Positions 1-10,100 of a DNA stretch of 64,000 nucleotides are shown here, one piece after another. A program made the translations under genes and the position numbers. The notes beneath the pieces are model-generated. The model searched no databases, had not been told where the DNA came from, and was given only the letters and a program-made list of their open reading frames with translations. The stretch is from Micromussa lordhowensis. Its lineage: Eukaryota; Cnidaria; Anthozoa; Scleractinia; Lobophylliidae. Numbering within the stretch: position 1 is the stretch's first letter; each line of letters begins with the position of its first letter. The DNA lies in contig CAXHUQ010000736.1 of NCBI GenBank assembly GCA_964020085.1, forward strand, positions 166,201 through 230,200. The letters are read 5' to 3'.

Positions 1-144
1 ATATGCACATTAAGCTTTAGCATTCAGATAATTGATAACTTGATTTTTTTGGGTTAAATTCATTCAGTTTGGTGAAATGCTTATTGTTGATATCACTGAG
101 TAGTATGTAAAGATGTATTTTATGGGAGCACTATTTGAGGCTTT

Positions 145-624
145 CTTAAAGGAAGTATAACACCGAGTCTACTTTTAGTTTATCTATAATGGTTTTTGAA
201 AGAATTCCATTAAATTTTTATTCAATTAGTTGAATGCAACACAGCCAAAAACCAAAAAAAAAAGATCTTCCTGCCCAAGCAGACAAGGTACTTATATAAA
301 ATATTAGATTGAACCTGTCAATAACATGTTTTGAATAAGAAATATCTCACATTTTCTTCCTCAACGTAAAGTATTTTACTTGTAAGTATACACAAGATCA
401 GTAATTTAATTGCTTGGAAAATATGCTTTTTAATTCATATTATGTTATACTGTTTAAGGCTTGGCGAAAGGAAGTAAAACACTGGGTGTACTTTTCGTTT
501 ATCTCCAATTTTCTGATTGGATTTTCATTGAATTTTATTCAATTAGTTGAAATGCAACACAGCCAAAAAAGAAAAAAGATGTTCTTCCTGCCCAAGCAGA
601 CAAGGTACTTATATAAAACATTAC
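145..624. repeat. Direct duplication, two ~165-bp copies
   Basis: The stretch at about 145-306 is repeated at about 458-624. Both copies contain a run reading GCCCAAGCAGACAAGG followed by TACTTATATAAAA, and both carry TTCAATTAGTTGAA with CAACACAGCC. They differ by scattered substitutions and short A-tract changes, so the duplication is not recent. No coding potential is evident in it. Confidence 0.75.
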
Positions 625-1649
625 ACGTCACGTGAGGAAGTAAATGCTAAGTTTCTCGCGTTTCCTTTGGTGAATTTTTTTAAAATTTGGCTCAGTTGTA
701 ACCACATACAATTCCTATAAAATACCTTATTTTTGTTAAAACCTGTCAGAGCTAATCTCGTATATTTAGAATAATGAGAAATTACAGAATATTGGAAAAA
801 CCGTCTGAACAACCTTGACTTTTTACCAGTTCAAAATGTCAGGCAGTATCATTTCCATGATGTGGCAAAATATGAAAAAATTCACCAAAGGAAAGTATAA
901 ATATTAAGGAGTTTAGGTCAAGATGAGTAATATATCTGCCTGTCGTTAGATGAGATGTTACCAAGGTAACGACCTTAATCCAAAAATTGACAACCAAAAC
1001 ATAAGCCTTATTTTAACCGTACCCATACTGGTAAATCTCTAAGGTGAAAACTTTAAGAGAAATTAACTGCGTTTCCTTTCCTAATAACTCCAGCGAGCCA
1101 CCTTAAGAGTCCTTATGAGCCCGATGAGGATAAGTAAGTAACTAATAGATGAGTCAAAGGAAGATGCCTGCAAGGCAGTTTCACACTGATATATATATAT
1201 GAGTGAAAGTGAAATACTTACCTTGTTTTCAGTGCCCAGATTATTATTTAAAATAATGTCAAAATAAAAGAGCAGCCAACAATTAGCAAATGGTGCAAAC
1301 CATCCAATAACATATCGTCCAGTTTTAAGATTGTGCTATTTGAGCTAGGATCATGGCAACCAACAGCAACCATTGGCAATATTTTTTTTGGAAAATACCA
1401 AAAACATGAAATTATAACCAGAATACATGCAGGATAAGCGTCAGCACCCCACTCCCCCATTCCTTGTTTCAATGTTGTAAAATGCAAACCTGTGTTACAT
1501 CAAAGTGTTTTGTCAACATTGGGGGGAGGGGCAAAATCCCTGTAGAATGAATATTCCCACCCTTGTTACCAATGTTGTAGACATTGCAATTATTTGCAGT
1601 TTAACAAAAGCATAGTAGCATCATGGTTGGTCCCTTGCTTCTGGATAGA
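625..1649. other. Non-coding stretch, no gene seen
   Basis: No ORF with protein-like composition and no convincing exon with flanking splice sites was found. It contains a short TA-repeat near 1190-1200. It probably belongs to an intron or upstream region of the gene whose last coding exon lies at 2106-2213. Confidence 0.4.
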
Positions 1650-1905
1650 AAGGTCTGACTTCAAGCAATGGGCAGCCGGAAATGAAATATTGTTTGGTGT
1701 TCTTGATCAAGACCCTTTGCTCTCACAGTGCCTCTTTCCTCTCAGGTGTATCAATAGGTAATAGGAAATTGAATGCTGGGAGTAATCCCCTTCCCATCCA
1801 AGTGGGAGTAGAAATGCATCTATTCCCTTCAGGCTTTTCAAAAAGGGCAGTAAGGGGTGGCCTGATGGACCTTTGGCTTTCATGCAGACTATAACTACCT
1901 ATTGT
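1650..1905 (+). repeat. Degenerate SINE relic
   Basis: The central block (about 1711-1800) aligns with the better-preserved SINE at 34671-34905. Both read GTTCTTG.xCAAGACxCTT, then CTCTCACxGTGCCTCT, a CAGxTGTAT block and AATGCTGGG. The tRNA-like head with its A and B boxes is eroded here. Confidence 0.55.
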
Positions 1906-2105
1906 AATTACAGTACCTTCAAGTCATATTTTGAATATGCCAACTGTTATCTACCTACTGTCTAAAAATGACAAAAAACAGCTTTCTTTGTGTGGTAGCC
2001 ACTTGTATTTAGAATATTAATCAGGGAGAGAAATTAATGATAATATCAAAGTAATGCAGTATTGTTCAGTGACAATGTATCTTTTAACATTGCTTTGTTT
2101 TCCAG

Positions 2106-3195
2106 ACACAGATAAGAGGATGGGCATATGTGCCAGAAGCATCATTTCAAAAAGTAAATGTTTTTAATGTAGAAGTGAAGGAGGGTCACACTCGAAGTGG
2201 ACGGCAAAAGTAAATTGTGAAATGTAAGTGTGTACCCTTAAAGTGCCACTATGATCAAAATTTTGCATTGCCTTTTCTTTTTACTTTTGGAAACTAGAAG
2301 TACGAGACACTTACCATGCCAAGTTTTATCGTTATATTCGCACAGGGAGTTTGATTATTTTAGCCTTGTTTTTCGGTTTTCGTAGCCCGCCATTACTCGA
2401 TTCGAAAATGACCGACTGCGGCCAAAAGAGTTGGCACTAGATCGAGCCTTTCGGAAGTGACGTCATATGCGCAACAACACCGCAACATTCGACTGATTCT
2501 TCATTAAAACTGTCTTCGACTTCACTTTCGGAAGAACTGGAAGAAGAATTCGACTAGAAGACATCTTAAAAGACGGCCAGGGCTCACAAAGCTTCACGAA
2601 GCACAATGCAAAAGTGCGCATATGACGTCACAAGCCAACTCATGTGTAAAACCGCTTTTCAATGCAGTCGCTGGCTCCCGGTTGCAATTGGAGTAATGGC
2701 GGACGGGTTTTTCGCGAATTTTGGCCAGCTATTTCAACGCGCATTTCGCTTCCATCGTCCTAAAAACCATCGCATAGTACAAGTGTAGAAATATTAACTT
2801 AATCGACGCTAAAAAATGTCAAAACGAGAGACCAAAATTTTCGTCGTAGTGGCACTTTAAGAGATGCAGTCACTTGGGCAAATGGAACAAAACTTTAGAT
2901 TAACTCTTTTTTTAATAAGCCATATACTGTCTATAAACGTAGTACTTCAATTTATAGTTATAGTTTTTCACTTTTATAATGACAATCCCTGAGAACTACG
3001 AATAATTGCCTCAATGAAGCTAACAAAAACAAGGTTTCTACGTTAAAAAAGAATCAGAATCTGCAGCAGCAATTACATGCTATTTTTTTTCCTTCTGTTC
3101 CACAGGTGGAACATCGTCTTCCCAAGATCTTCTGGAGTTATGTCTTCTGACTTTACTGCCTCAGTTATAAAATAAAGTTAAAGTTTTTAATACAT
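2106..3195 (+). CDS. 3' end of an unidentified gene (last coding exon plus 3' UTR exon)
   Basis: The acceptor TCCAG at 2101-2105 opens a 36-codon reading frame ending in TAA at 2211-2213. Its peptide begins TQIRGWAYVPEASFQK and ends in a basic GHTRSGRQK tail, and looks like real coding sequence. A donor-like GTAAGTG follows at about 2223. The acceptor TTCCACAG before 3105 opens a short non-coding exon with AATAAA at 3171-3176, which fits a 3' UTR exon. The intron between them contains the MITE at 2237-2861. Earlier exons were not found and probably lie left of the window. The family was not recognised. Confidence 0.5.
2237..2861. mobile_element. MITE with TTAA-flanked ends (piggyBac-like)
   Basis: The ends are inverted repeats of about 30 bp. 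The left end reads TTAAAGTGCCACTA followed by AAAATTTT, and the right end is the reverse complement with a few mismatches. TTAA is present at both extremities (2238-2241 and 2857-2860), as expected of a piggyBac-type target site. Inside is another inverted pair: a GTGACGTCATATGCGC block near 2456 and its reverse complement near 2610. No transposase is encoded. Confidence 0.7.
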
Positions 3196-3884
3196 GCCTT
3201 CTTCAACTTATTGTACTTTCAGCTGTAACATTCTCATTCTGGCATTCAACAGTCATGTGTCAGTTCTCATTACTAAGCCTTTCTAAACTAGATTACCATC
3301 CTTTTTGTTATCATCTCGCTAAAAAGTCTCACAAATTGACCACATAACATCCTTTACTTGAAATCTCAAATATCTGCAACCAATATCTGCACCCAGTTAT
3401 CTTACCCTAATAACCAGGCAATTATCTCACTCTTTCAATGTCCTCAGGTCTTCATTTGAAGAGAATCGGATGAAACATTTTTTCGCAATCGTTCTTTCAT
3501 GGAAGATATCGGATGTCCCGAAAAGAAAAAATTTATGGATTGAGATAAATTAATTTAAAACTATATGTTTTAAGCATCATCCACTCCACTGTCTAAAGCT
3601 TTCTAATAAGTTGGCTAGCTTTGCAATCCAAGCTACCGTGCCTGCTAATCTGTAGCTTCCTGAGCGACCTAATGGTAAAAATGAAAGTACAAGACATCAG
3701 AAAAATTAATAAGAAAAACCATCACATTGTATGTAGTGTCCAATATTGACGCCTAATTAGTCTCTTATGAGTCTGACTTATTACTTTATTTAGTATATTT
3801 AATCCCTGCAGAGAAAAAAGCTAATATTATAACTGAGCGATGATTTTCAGGCCCAGTTTCAATCGGTCGTGATTTCATTCGTAC
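2862..3884. other. Non-coding stretch
   Basis: Apart from the short 3' UTR exon at about 3105-3195, no exon, RNA gene or repeat could be supported here. Confidence 0.35.
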
Positions 3885-3990
3885 AGTACCGCTCAAATGT
3901 AAGTTACCACCTTCTCGAGAGACGCGTCTCGTTTCATCCGAGTCGTTTCTCGTTTCTCGCGAGTACACTGCAAGTACCTGGGCTTTGTAT
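3885..3990 (-). repeat. End fragment of the CAGTACCGC transposon family
   Basis: It starts with CAGTACCGCTCAAATGTAAG, then TTACCACC, then TCTCGAGAGACGCGTCTCG repeats. It leaves through CGAGTACACTGCAAGTACC. The same order, inverted, forms the right end of the 2.3-kb element at 59570-61898. Only this end is present, so the copy is truncated. Confidence 0.65.
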
Positions 3991-5060
3991 TGTGGTAACA
4001 CACAAAGCCAAAGTTCAAATACAGTGATGTGAGGATTACAAATTTTCATTTTAGGTGGCGAGATTAAGAAATGATCATCGTTTGATATTGTTTTTTTTTA
4101 CAGAGACCAAACTTAAAATTACAAAGCCAGACTTTTTTCACATCGGCTTATAGTAGTTTTCGTATCACTGTAGATGTAAATTAAACACTATTCAAGTTCG
4201 CGATCGACGCTGACTTGAATCAGCGACACGCTTGTGTTTACACTGTCCTTGAAGCCCTATTTGCGAAAACCCGGCATAAGAGATGACTGTCACGCAATAA
4301 AAAAATAAATCGAACAACATCCAGAGAAAAACGTTAGGAAATTGTGATATTATGGAAGTTAAATAAGACACTCCAAGTTTTTAGGTTTGTGTGTCTTCCC
4401 AAACTTCAGATATTCGTCAAAATGTTTCGCAGAATTGATTTCAGATCTCGCGAAAATGTTTTCACAATGCTACATGTATCTGCCTAATCCTGCCTCTATA
4501 CACTGACAAGAATGAATGACTTGTTTACAACGCAAAGCAAGTATCTTTCTGAAAGAAACTGCATGAAGTATAAATGTTCTTTTTTCCGCATGATTCGGTA
4601 CTTATTTACTTATAGTTGTGGAAAGATCAAAAGACATACGCTTGTGAAACTTCTCCTAAATTTAGTGGCGAAAATTTGGGTCAGTTGCGAATGTAAACAT
4701 GAATTGCATGCTGCGTCATTCTGCGTACGTTTTGTCTAAACTAATTCTCAAGCTTTCCGAAGAATTTGAAATTATGCTTTCCACTTAATCTGTTTACTCG
4801 TTACAAAACTTTTGCGGCTTAAAATGGCGAATTTGAGCGATCTGGTGGATTTTGCGTTGACTGTGAAGTCTACACGTTTATATGAGAAGGAGTCAGGGGT
4901 GGAAGGCTCATTTTCGACCGCTCCAGCGCCAAGCAGATTTGAATCGCCCTGCTTCAAAATCGAACACCATATAAACTGAAAGGTTGATGCTTCTTCTCGT
5001 GGCATTCAATCGAAGATCCATTAAAAATCCAAGTTCTAACTGTCGAATAATTTTCGAGAA
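3991..5060. other. No gene seen
   Basis: Short ORFs occur on both strands, but none has protein-like composition or splice context. No structured repeat was found. Confidence 0.3.
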
Positions 5061-5067
5061 ATTTCGA

Positions 5068-5290
5068 AGCGATCAGCATCCTCAGCTGGGAGGAGAAGCA
5101 GTCACGCTGTTCGCTCCACCCTGATTGGATACTTTCTTTACTATCATCCAATCAGCGTGGAGTAACAGCGTGACTGCGGATGAGCTTTCAGAAAGCAAGT
5201 CGTTTGAACACAGCGCGAACACAGCGCGTAAAACGATTTTCCCAGAGCATTTTTTAAACATCTAACAAGCAGTTTCATCAGTAGCTCATG
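5068..5290 (+). repeat. Hairpin-bearing repeat, inverted relative to 25565-25805
   Basis: The core at 5097-5167 folds on itself: GCAGTCACGCTGTT ends one arm and AACAGCGTGACTGC ends the other, around TGATTGGAT and ATCCAATCA. Similarity to the reverse complement of 25565-25805 continues past the hairpin, through GCGGATGAGCTTTCAGAA and AAACATCTAACAAGCAGTTTC, and outward through TTTCGAAGCG and CAGCAT. The two copies face each other on either side of the Tc1/BEN block, so they may be the ends of a larger element. They could also be two separate copies of one interspersed repeat. Confidence 0.6.
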
Positions 5291-5757
5291 TTGATTATCC
5301 CTCTACAATATTTCCTAAATGACATAAAAGCATCTTCAACATAAACTTCACTCGCAGCACTTCACTTTCCAATGGAAACTACTATTTATTATATTTTTTA
5401 CCGAAGGATCACGGCGACACAAAAGTGACTCGCTCCATGATAAAATTTAAGTGAGTAAATGCTTACTAGATTGCCGCTATCCTAACTGATGTTGTAGTCG
5501 TGAGCTGATATAAAACAATTCATACTTATTAAAAGCCGTGATAACTTTTCACGTTTATTGGTTTACTTGTTCTTTGGGAGCCGCGATCTGTCGTCGCACC
5601 ATGGTAATATTAAATTCACTTTACTTTTGGGTGTAACTACTCTAATGAACAGTTGGTGTTTGAAATTCAAGCGCTATGGCTGATCCGCGAACGCGAACAC
5701 TCCTGCAAAAATCAGGGGTATTTTAATAGCAAATAGTTTAAGGTTGATTCAGTGTTG
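5291..5757. other. No gene seen
   Basis: No exon or repeat was supported here. If the repeats at 5068 and 25565 are element ends, this would be subterminal spacer between the end and the Tc1 gene. Confidence 0.3.
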
Positions 5758-5781
5758 GTCATGACTTTTTTCAGATGTGGT

Positions 5782-5797
5782 GGCTCCTAAAGGAGCC
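5782..5797 (-). terminator. Histone-type 3' stem-loop after the Tc1 transposase
   Basis: On the minus strand a 6-bp stem GGCTCC/GGAGCC closes a TTTA loop. It is preceded by CAAAAC, followed by ACCACATC and then by the purine run GAAAAAAG. This matches the 3' processing signal of replication-dependent histone mRNAs: stem-loop, ACCA and a purine-rich downstream element. It lies 31 nt past the stop codon, a histone-like spacing. A second weaker hairpin (GCTCT-TTTT-AGAGC) lies between stop and stem-loop. The copy at 18799-18814 is almost identical. Confidence 0.75.
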
Positions 5798-5828
5798 GTT
5801 TTGTTTATTGCTCTAAAAAGAGCTGTTC

Positions 5829-6848
5829 TCAGTGTCCGGATGCCCGGCCTTCCCGCTGAACTACCAAAGGCACAACCTTCTGTAAGTGTTCGATGTACTT
5901 TGTGCATTTCTCGGCCATCATCCTTTCCTGCCAAAACCGTGTTATCCCGCTGAGCAGTTCATCCTTGGTTGAGGGCTTTTCAATGGTACGAAGAAAGTGC
6001 TTAAGTTTGTGCCAGATTAACTCGATTGGGTTTAGGTCTGGGCTTTCCGGAGGTGTCTTCCACCAGTTGATTCTGCTCCGAGTCATAAAGTCTTGCGCCA
6101 GACGGCTTGTGTGCTTTGGGTCGTTGTCTTGCTGGAAGCGATGACCATCAGGAAAGCGCGAATTGATGAAGGGCAGAAGAGTTTTTTCCAAGATTTCGTT
6201 CACGTAAAACGTTGCATCCATGTTCCCTGAGAAGATGAGAACTCTAGTCGCTCCTCTTTTCGAGATGCCAGCCCAGATGTGTACCTTGAAGGGATGCTTT
6301 GCGCGTCCTTTCAGCTTCGGCTGTTCCCACCTGCGGCGAAAGCAAAGCTTTGCGTGCTTTTCCATATGAACGGAACATTCATCAGTGAAGATCACGTCAT
6401 CAAACTGCTCGTTGTCTTCCAAACATTTCATGCAGAACTCCAGTCGCTTGGCACCGTTCGTCTCGCGTATGAGTTGGCAATACTTCGTGCCAGTTTGCAC
6501 CCACCCGAGCTTCTGTCTCAGTCTTTTCACTTTGCTGTCGGAGAAGTCAACACCGAACTGTTCCTGAAGCGTTTTGCGAAGCTTTGGTGCCGTGAGCTCA
6601 TCATTCTTCTCCATTTCAGCATCAATGAAGTTCAATACTTCTGGTGTGACTTTTTCATTCGGACGGCCAGGCTGAGGGGCATTCGCAAATGACTGCCTTT
6701 CCTGGAACCTTTTTAAGAAACGCCTGACACTGAGGCGACTTATTTTGCAGTCGTCCTCGCCAAGTATTTTCACAATTTGAGTAATATTTGTATTTTGTTC
6801 TCTAAGCCTGACAATTTTTTCCTTTTGCTCATTTGTTAATCGACCCAT
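5829..6848 (-). CDS. Tc1/mariner-type transposase, intact, 339 aa
   Basis: A DNA-cutting transposase of the IS630-Tc1-mariner superfamily, expected to act in the nucleus on TIR ends and insert at TA. The N-terminal part (about 1-115) holds HTH segments (LTNEQKEKIVRLREQN and a second winged-helix region after the GRPNEK linker). The catalytic residues are D156 in FTDECSV, D241 in QQDNDPKHTS and E276 in SPDLNPIELIW. That leaves 34 residues between the second D and E, the DD34E signature of Tc1. The length is typical for the family. The ATG at 6848 is preferred for its strong context (CAACCATGG); an in-frame upstream ATG would add a non-homologous 48 residues. No frameshift or stop was found. 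Conventional Tc1 TIRs were not found nearby. It faces away from the BEN gene at 7193. Confidence 0.93.
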   Translation of the reverse strand: MGRLTNEQKEKIVRLREQNTNITQIVKILGEDDCKISRLSVRRFLKRFQERQSFANAPQPGRPNEKVTPEVLNFIDAEMEKNDELTAPKLRKTLQEQFGVDFSDSKVKRLRQKLGWVQTGTKYCQLIRETNGAKRLEFCMKCLEDNEQFDDVIFTDECSVHMEKHAKLCFRRRWEQPKLKGRAKHPFKVHIWAGISKRGATRVLIFSGNMDATFYVNEILEKTLLPFINSRFPDGHRFQQDNDPKHTSRLAQDFMTRSRINWWKTPPESPDLNPIELIWHKLKHFLRTIEKPSTKDELLSGITRFWQERMMAEKCTKYIEHLQKVVPLVVQREGRASGH

Positions 6849-7192
6849 GGTTGAAAATATTATCTTACAGTAAAAGGTCTTGCAATAGTCGCAAAAATAC
6901 AAAACATTTCTAATAGCCAATGAGCAACGATCTATTTCGATCCAACTAGCCAGTCCGATATTGATAAAATACAATACATTTGAAAACGCCAATGAGCATG
7001 CAGTATTTTGGATTCACCGTTAACAAAGGGCAAATTTAAATACTGAGCAGCCAATTGGTGACGAGTGATTTCGATCCGGTTTTAAACAAAGCAACTCCAA
7101 GGTGCACTATAAAAGCGACCAAGTCTTTTAAAACACCACAGTAACTTGATTACTCTGCTAAATCACCAGTTTTTGTCAGCAACAAAGTTAAA
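6849..7192. promoter_or_regulatory. Putative bidirectional promoter between Tc1 transposase and BEN gene
   Basis: The 344-bp gap separates two divergent start codons. It contains three GCCAAT-type boxes: GCCAATGAGC at about 6915 and 6988, and AGCCAATTGG at about 7049. It also has two copies of ATTTCGATCC (about 6932 and 7070). TATAAAAG at 7109-7116 points toward the BEN start 77 nt downstream. Clustered CCAAT boxes in a short divergent spacer resemble divergent histone gene promoters, which agrees with the histone-type 3' end of the Tc1 gene. No clear TATA was seen for the minus strand. Confidence 0.55.
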
Positions 7193-10100
7193 ATGTCTGC
7201 AAGACTATGTCGCCAGAGGCAATTACCGTCAAAGGCATTGTTTTACTTCCATGAGGAGGGCAAGACTGGCATTGCCCCTACACGGCTGATAATAGAAAAA
7301 GATGCAGCTGCAGTTGGAATGGACGTTACTGTCAACTGGCAGGGGGAGCATGTTCCTGCCAAAATTATTGCATTAAGTGGTAAGTATAGTTGTAACAATC
7401 GTGTAATATTAAACTGTTCAACTTCGTTAAATATATGAGGCAATAATTTTTGTGTTTTATTTTTCTGCGTAGATCATCATCACGTCTTACATGAGGAGGA
7501 TCTTACCTTTTCTTGCCAAACGCTTGGGAGTGACGACAAGGAAAACCAGTCAACAAGGAAAAAGAAACCGCGCAAAGTAAGTTGAGATCTCTTAGTGTCA
7601 AAGAAACTTCAAGAGCACAGAGAACAGTGCTTATTATGATTGTTACTGTAATAGACATTTTTACGCAATTAGAACGCTAATTAGTTTTTCGAGTGAGCGC
7701 TCTCCACTTCGTACCGTAAATTAAGTCAACTAGACAGTGAGATTATTTAGAATCACAAACAATTCGCTTTAGTGGGAGATTACTCCAAGAAAGAATAGAT
7801 CGCTTAAGTCAGTTAATCCTGTAACATTTTTAGGTTCGCGTTTTCAAATCTTAAGGATAATTGAGTCAGTGAACGGTTAACATTACGGAATCGCGCCCAT
7901 TGAAACGCGTCGGCCGAAAAAAGTGGGGTACCCAAAATTATTTGCGCGCCCATAACGGTTTGCCGCCGTTTCGGTTCCCTTTGACTTCAAACTTCGCACG
8001 TCCAAAATATTTCTCCCTCTCGGGCCGTTCGAGACAATAGGAGCAATTAGTATTGTGAAAAAGTGTGAAAATGTTTTCATTTTCGATGAATGTCAGCTGT
8101 GAAGGAAACAGAGATCACTTATGTAAAACTATGCGAACAATACTTCACTTCAAAAGACACAACAAGCGATCACCGTGTGGTAGTAAACAGGAGCCGTGTG
8201 GAAATAAACACAAGCCATGTCGAAATGTACTTGGTTCTGAGGGAAGTTTAACAATTCAAGCTGTTTAGCGTAGAGTGAAGCGAGAACGTTCGACTTTGTC
8301 TGCGGTGGCCGACATTTAAATCCCGTTAAGCTGTGTTACGGAGGAAAGCAATCACTCAGCTGGTTTGCCGGCGCCATTTTGTCAACTCTTGTTGGATCTC
8401 CCTGGATTTTTATTTGAGAGGTGAGTGTTGGATCTTGTCTTTCCTCCTTTGCATTGTGAACGCTACGAATGTAAATTTATTACTTTGAACGAGAAATCAC
8501 AAAAGCTAAAATGATCGGGAATCGATCGAGTTTTGTTCCATGATGTGGGATCGTGCCAGTTAACGTGCCTGCTGTGTTTGTCGTTCCAAGCATGTTGAAT
8601 ATCTTTTGGGTGTCGCTATTGTGTGACCGTAAATACATGTAGGAGTAAACTCCACTTTTGGCTTTGCGAAAAGCCGTGATAGGCAGATCAGTAAAGCCTT
8701 TTCATCTTTCCCTTTCGATCGTTCTTAACATTGTTGTATTGTGTAAGCTTAATTAAAATAAGTTACAGTGAAATTGAAATGCGTAGTGAATGAAATCAGT
8801 GTGGCCAAATTTATTTTGATTTTACAAGACCCAACTTCGATAGCAATAAATAGTATTATTACTATTTTGGGGAGATTAAATGAAACACAGAAATTTTCAT
8901 TGTTTAATCCTCACTCCTAAAGGTGATCAGTACATATTTTCTCCTTAAAAGATCGATACATTGTTTAGCAAATAGATGATAAGAATTAAGAAATAATCAA
9001 GTAAATAATTGTCAACCAAATGCTCTTTAAGTTTTTAATTTTGTGTGTTGTTCTTTAGCAGGAAATGTTACAGTCAATATGAAAGGAAGGCATGGATGCC
9101 AAACAATATGGATGGCCTATCACTGCTCCAGTGAAAATTATTGGTTCAAAAGTATTCATTGAGGCTCGCAGGGGACTTACTCCCTATGGTTATTTCAATG
9201 AAAAGCAGTGTAAGAGGGGAGTATTTAAACAGCTGGAGCAATTCCTCAAATTGTATGGTCTACAAGACACTGACATTTACATGGATAAAACCTGCAAAGA
9301 TTACATTTCTGCCGAGGCATTTATTTTGACATTAATTGCTGGAATTAAATTGAGAGACCCAACAAGAAATCAGATTCAATTTGCCTGGACTCAGCTATGT
9401 ATGTTTTTCACTGCCACCATAATAAAGGCAACATTTGGAAAGGAAAACCAAGATGTGGGAACAGGCAACAACATAACATGCACAACATGCACAACTGCAA
9501 CCACATTTACACCAAACACAGTTATGTCTACCGAAACTATGCCACAACCATTTCACGGCTGCATAAGGACCCACTATGCAACATCTACCCTAGTAGAAAG
9601 ATTGTTGAGTGGCCAGTCTTCAAGATCAATGCAGCTGGAGGAAAGGGTCAAGGAGCAGAATAGAGTTTTTAGTAACCTCGCTAAAAATGTCCATCATGGA
9701 TCAAAGGTTTGTAGATAATTTATATTCACTTTCTCTTTTATTCATTAGCTACTGGACACTTATTGTTTTCTACTAGCAATGGTAAAAAAATTAAAATGAA
9801 AACTTGATGAACTCTGAAGAGTTCTAACCATTTTTCCAATTGTACCGATTATATTAAACACTTCTCTTAACCTGTTACAGAGCCTAGCTTATAAAATTTC
9901 CTTAAACAATCAAGCCCTTGTTAACATCAAATAATTTAAACTACTAATTTAAAAAGAGGTAACTATGACTCAGGGCTCTTCATTTCTGTGATGTTTTGAT
10001 TCATAACACAGAACTAATTGACTAACATGTACTGTAATTCAAATTAATGGGCTGCAGCACCTTTATGGCTGTAACTCTTGCTAATGACATCAGTGTTACA

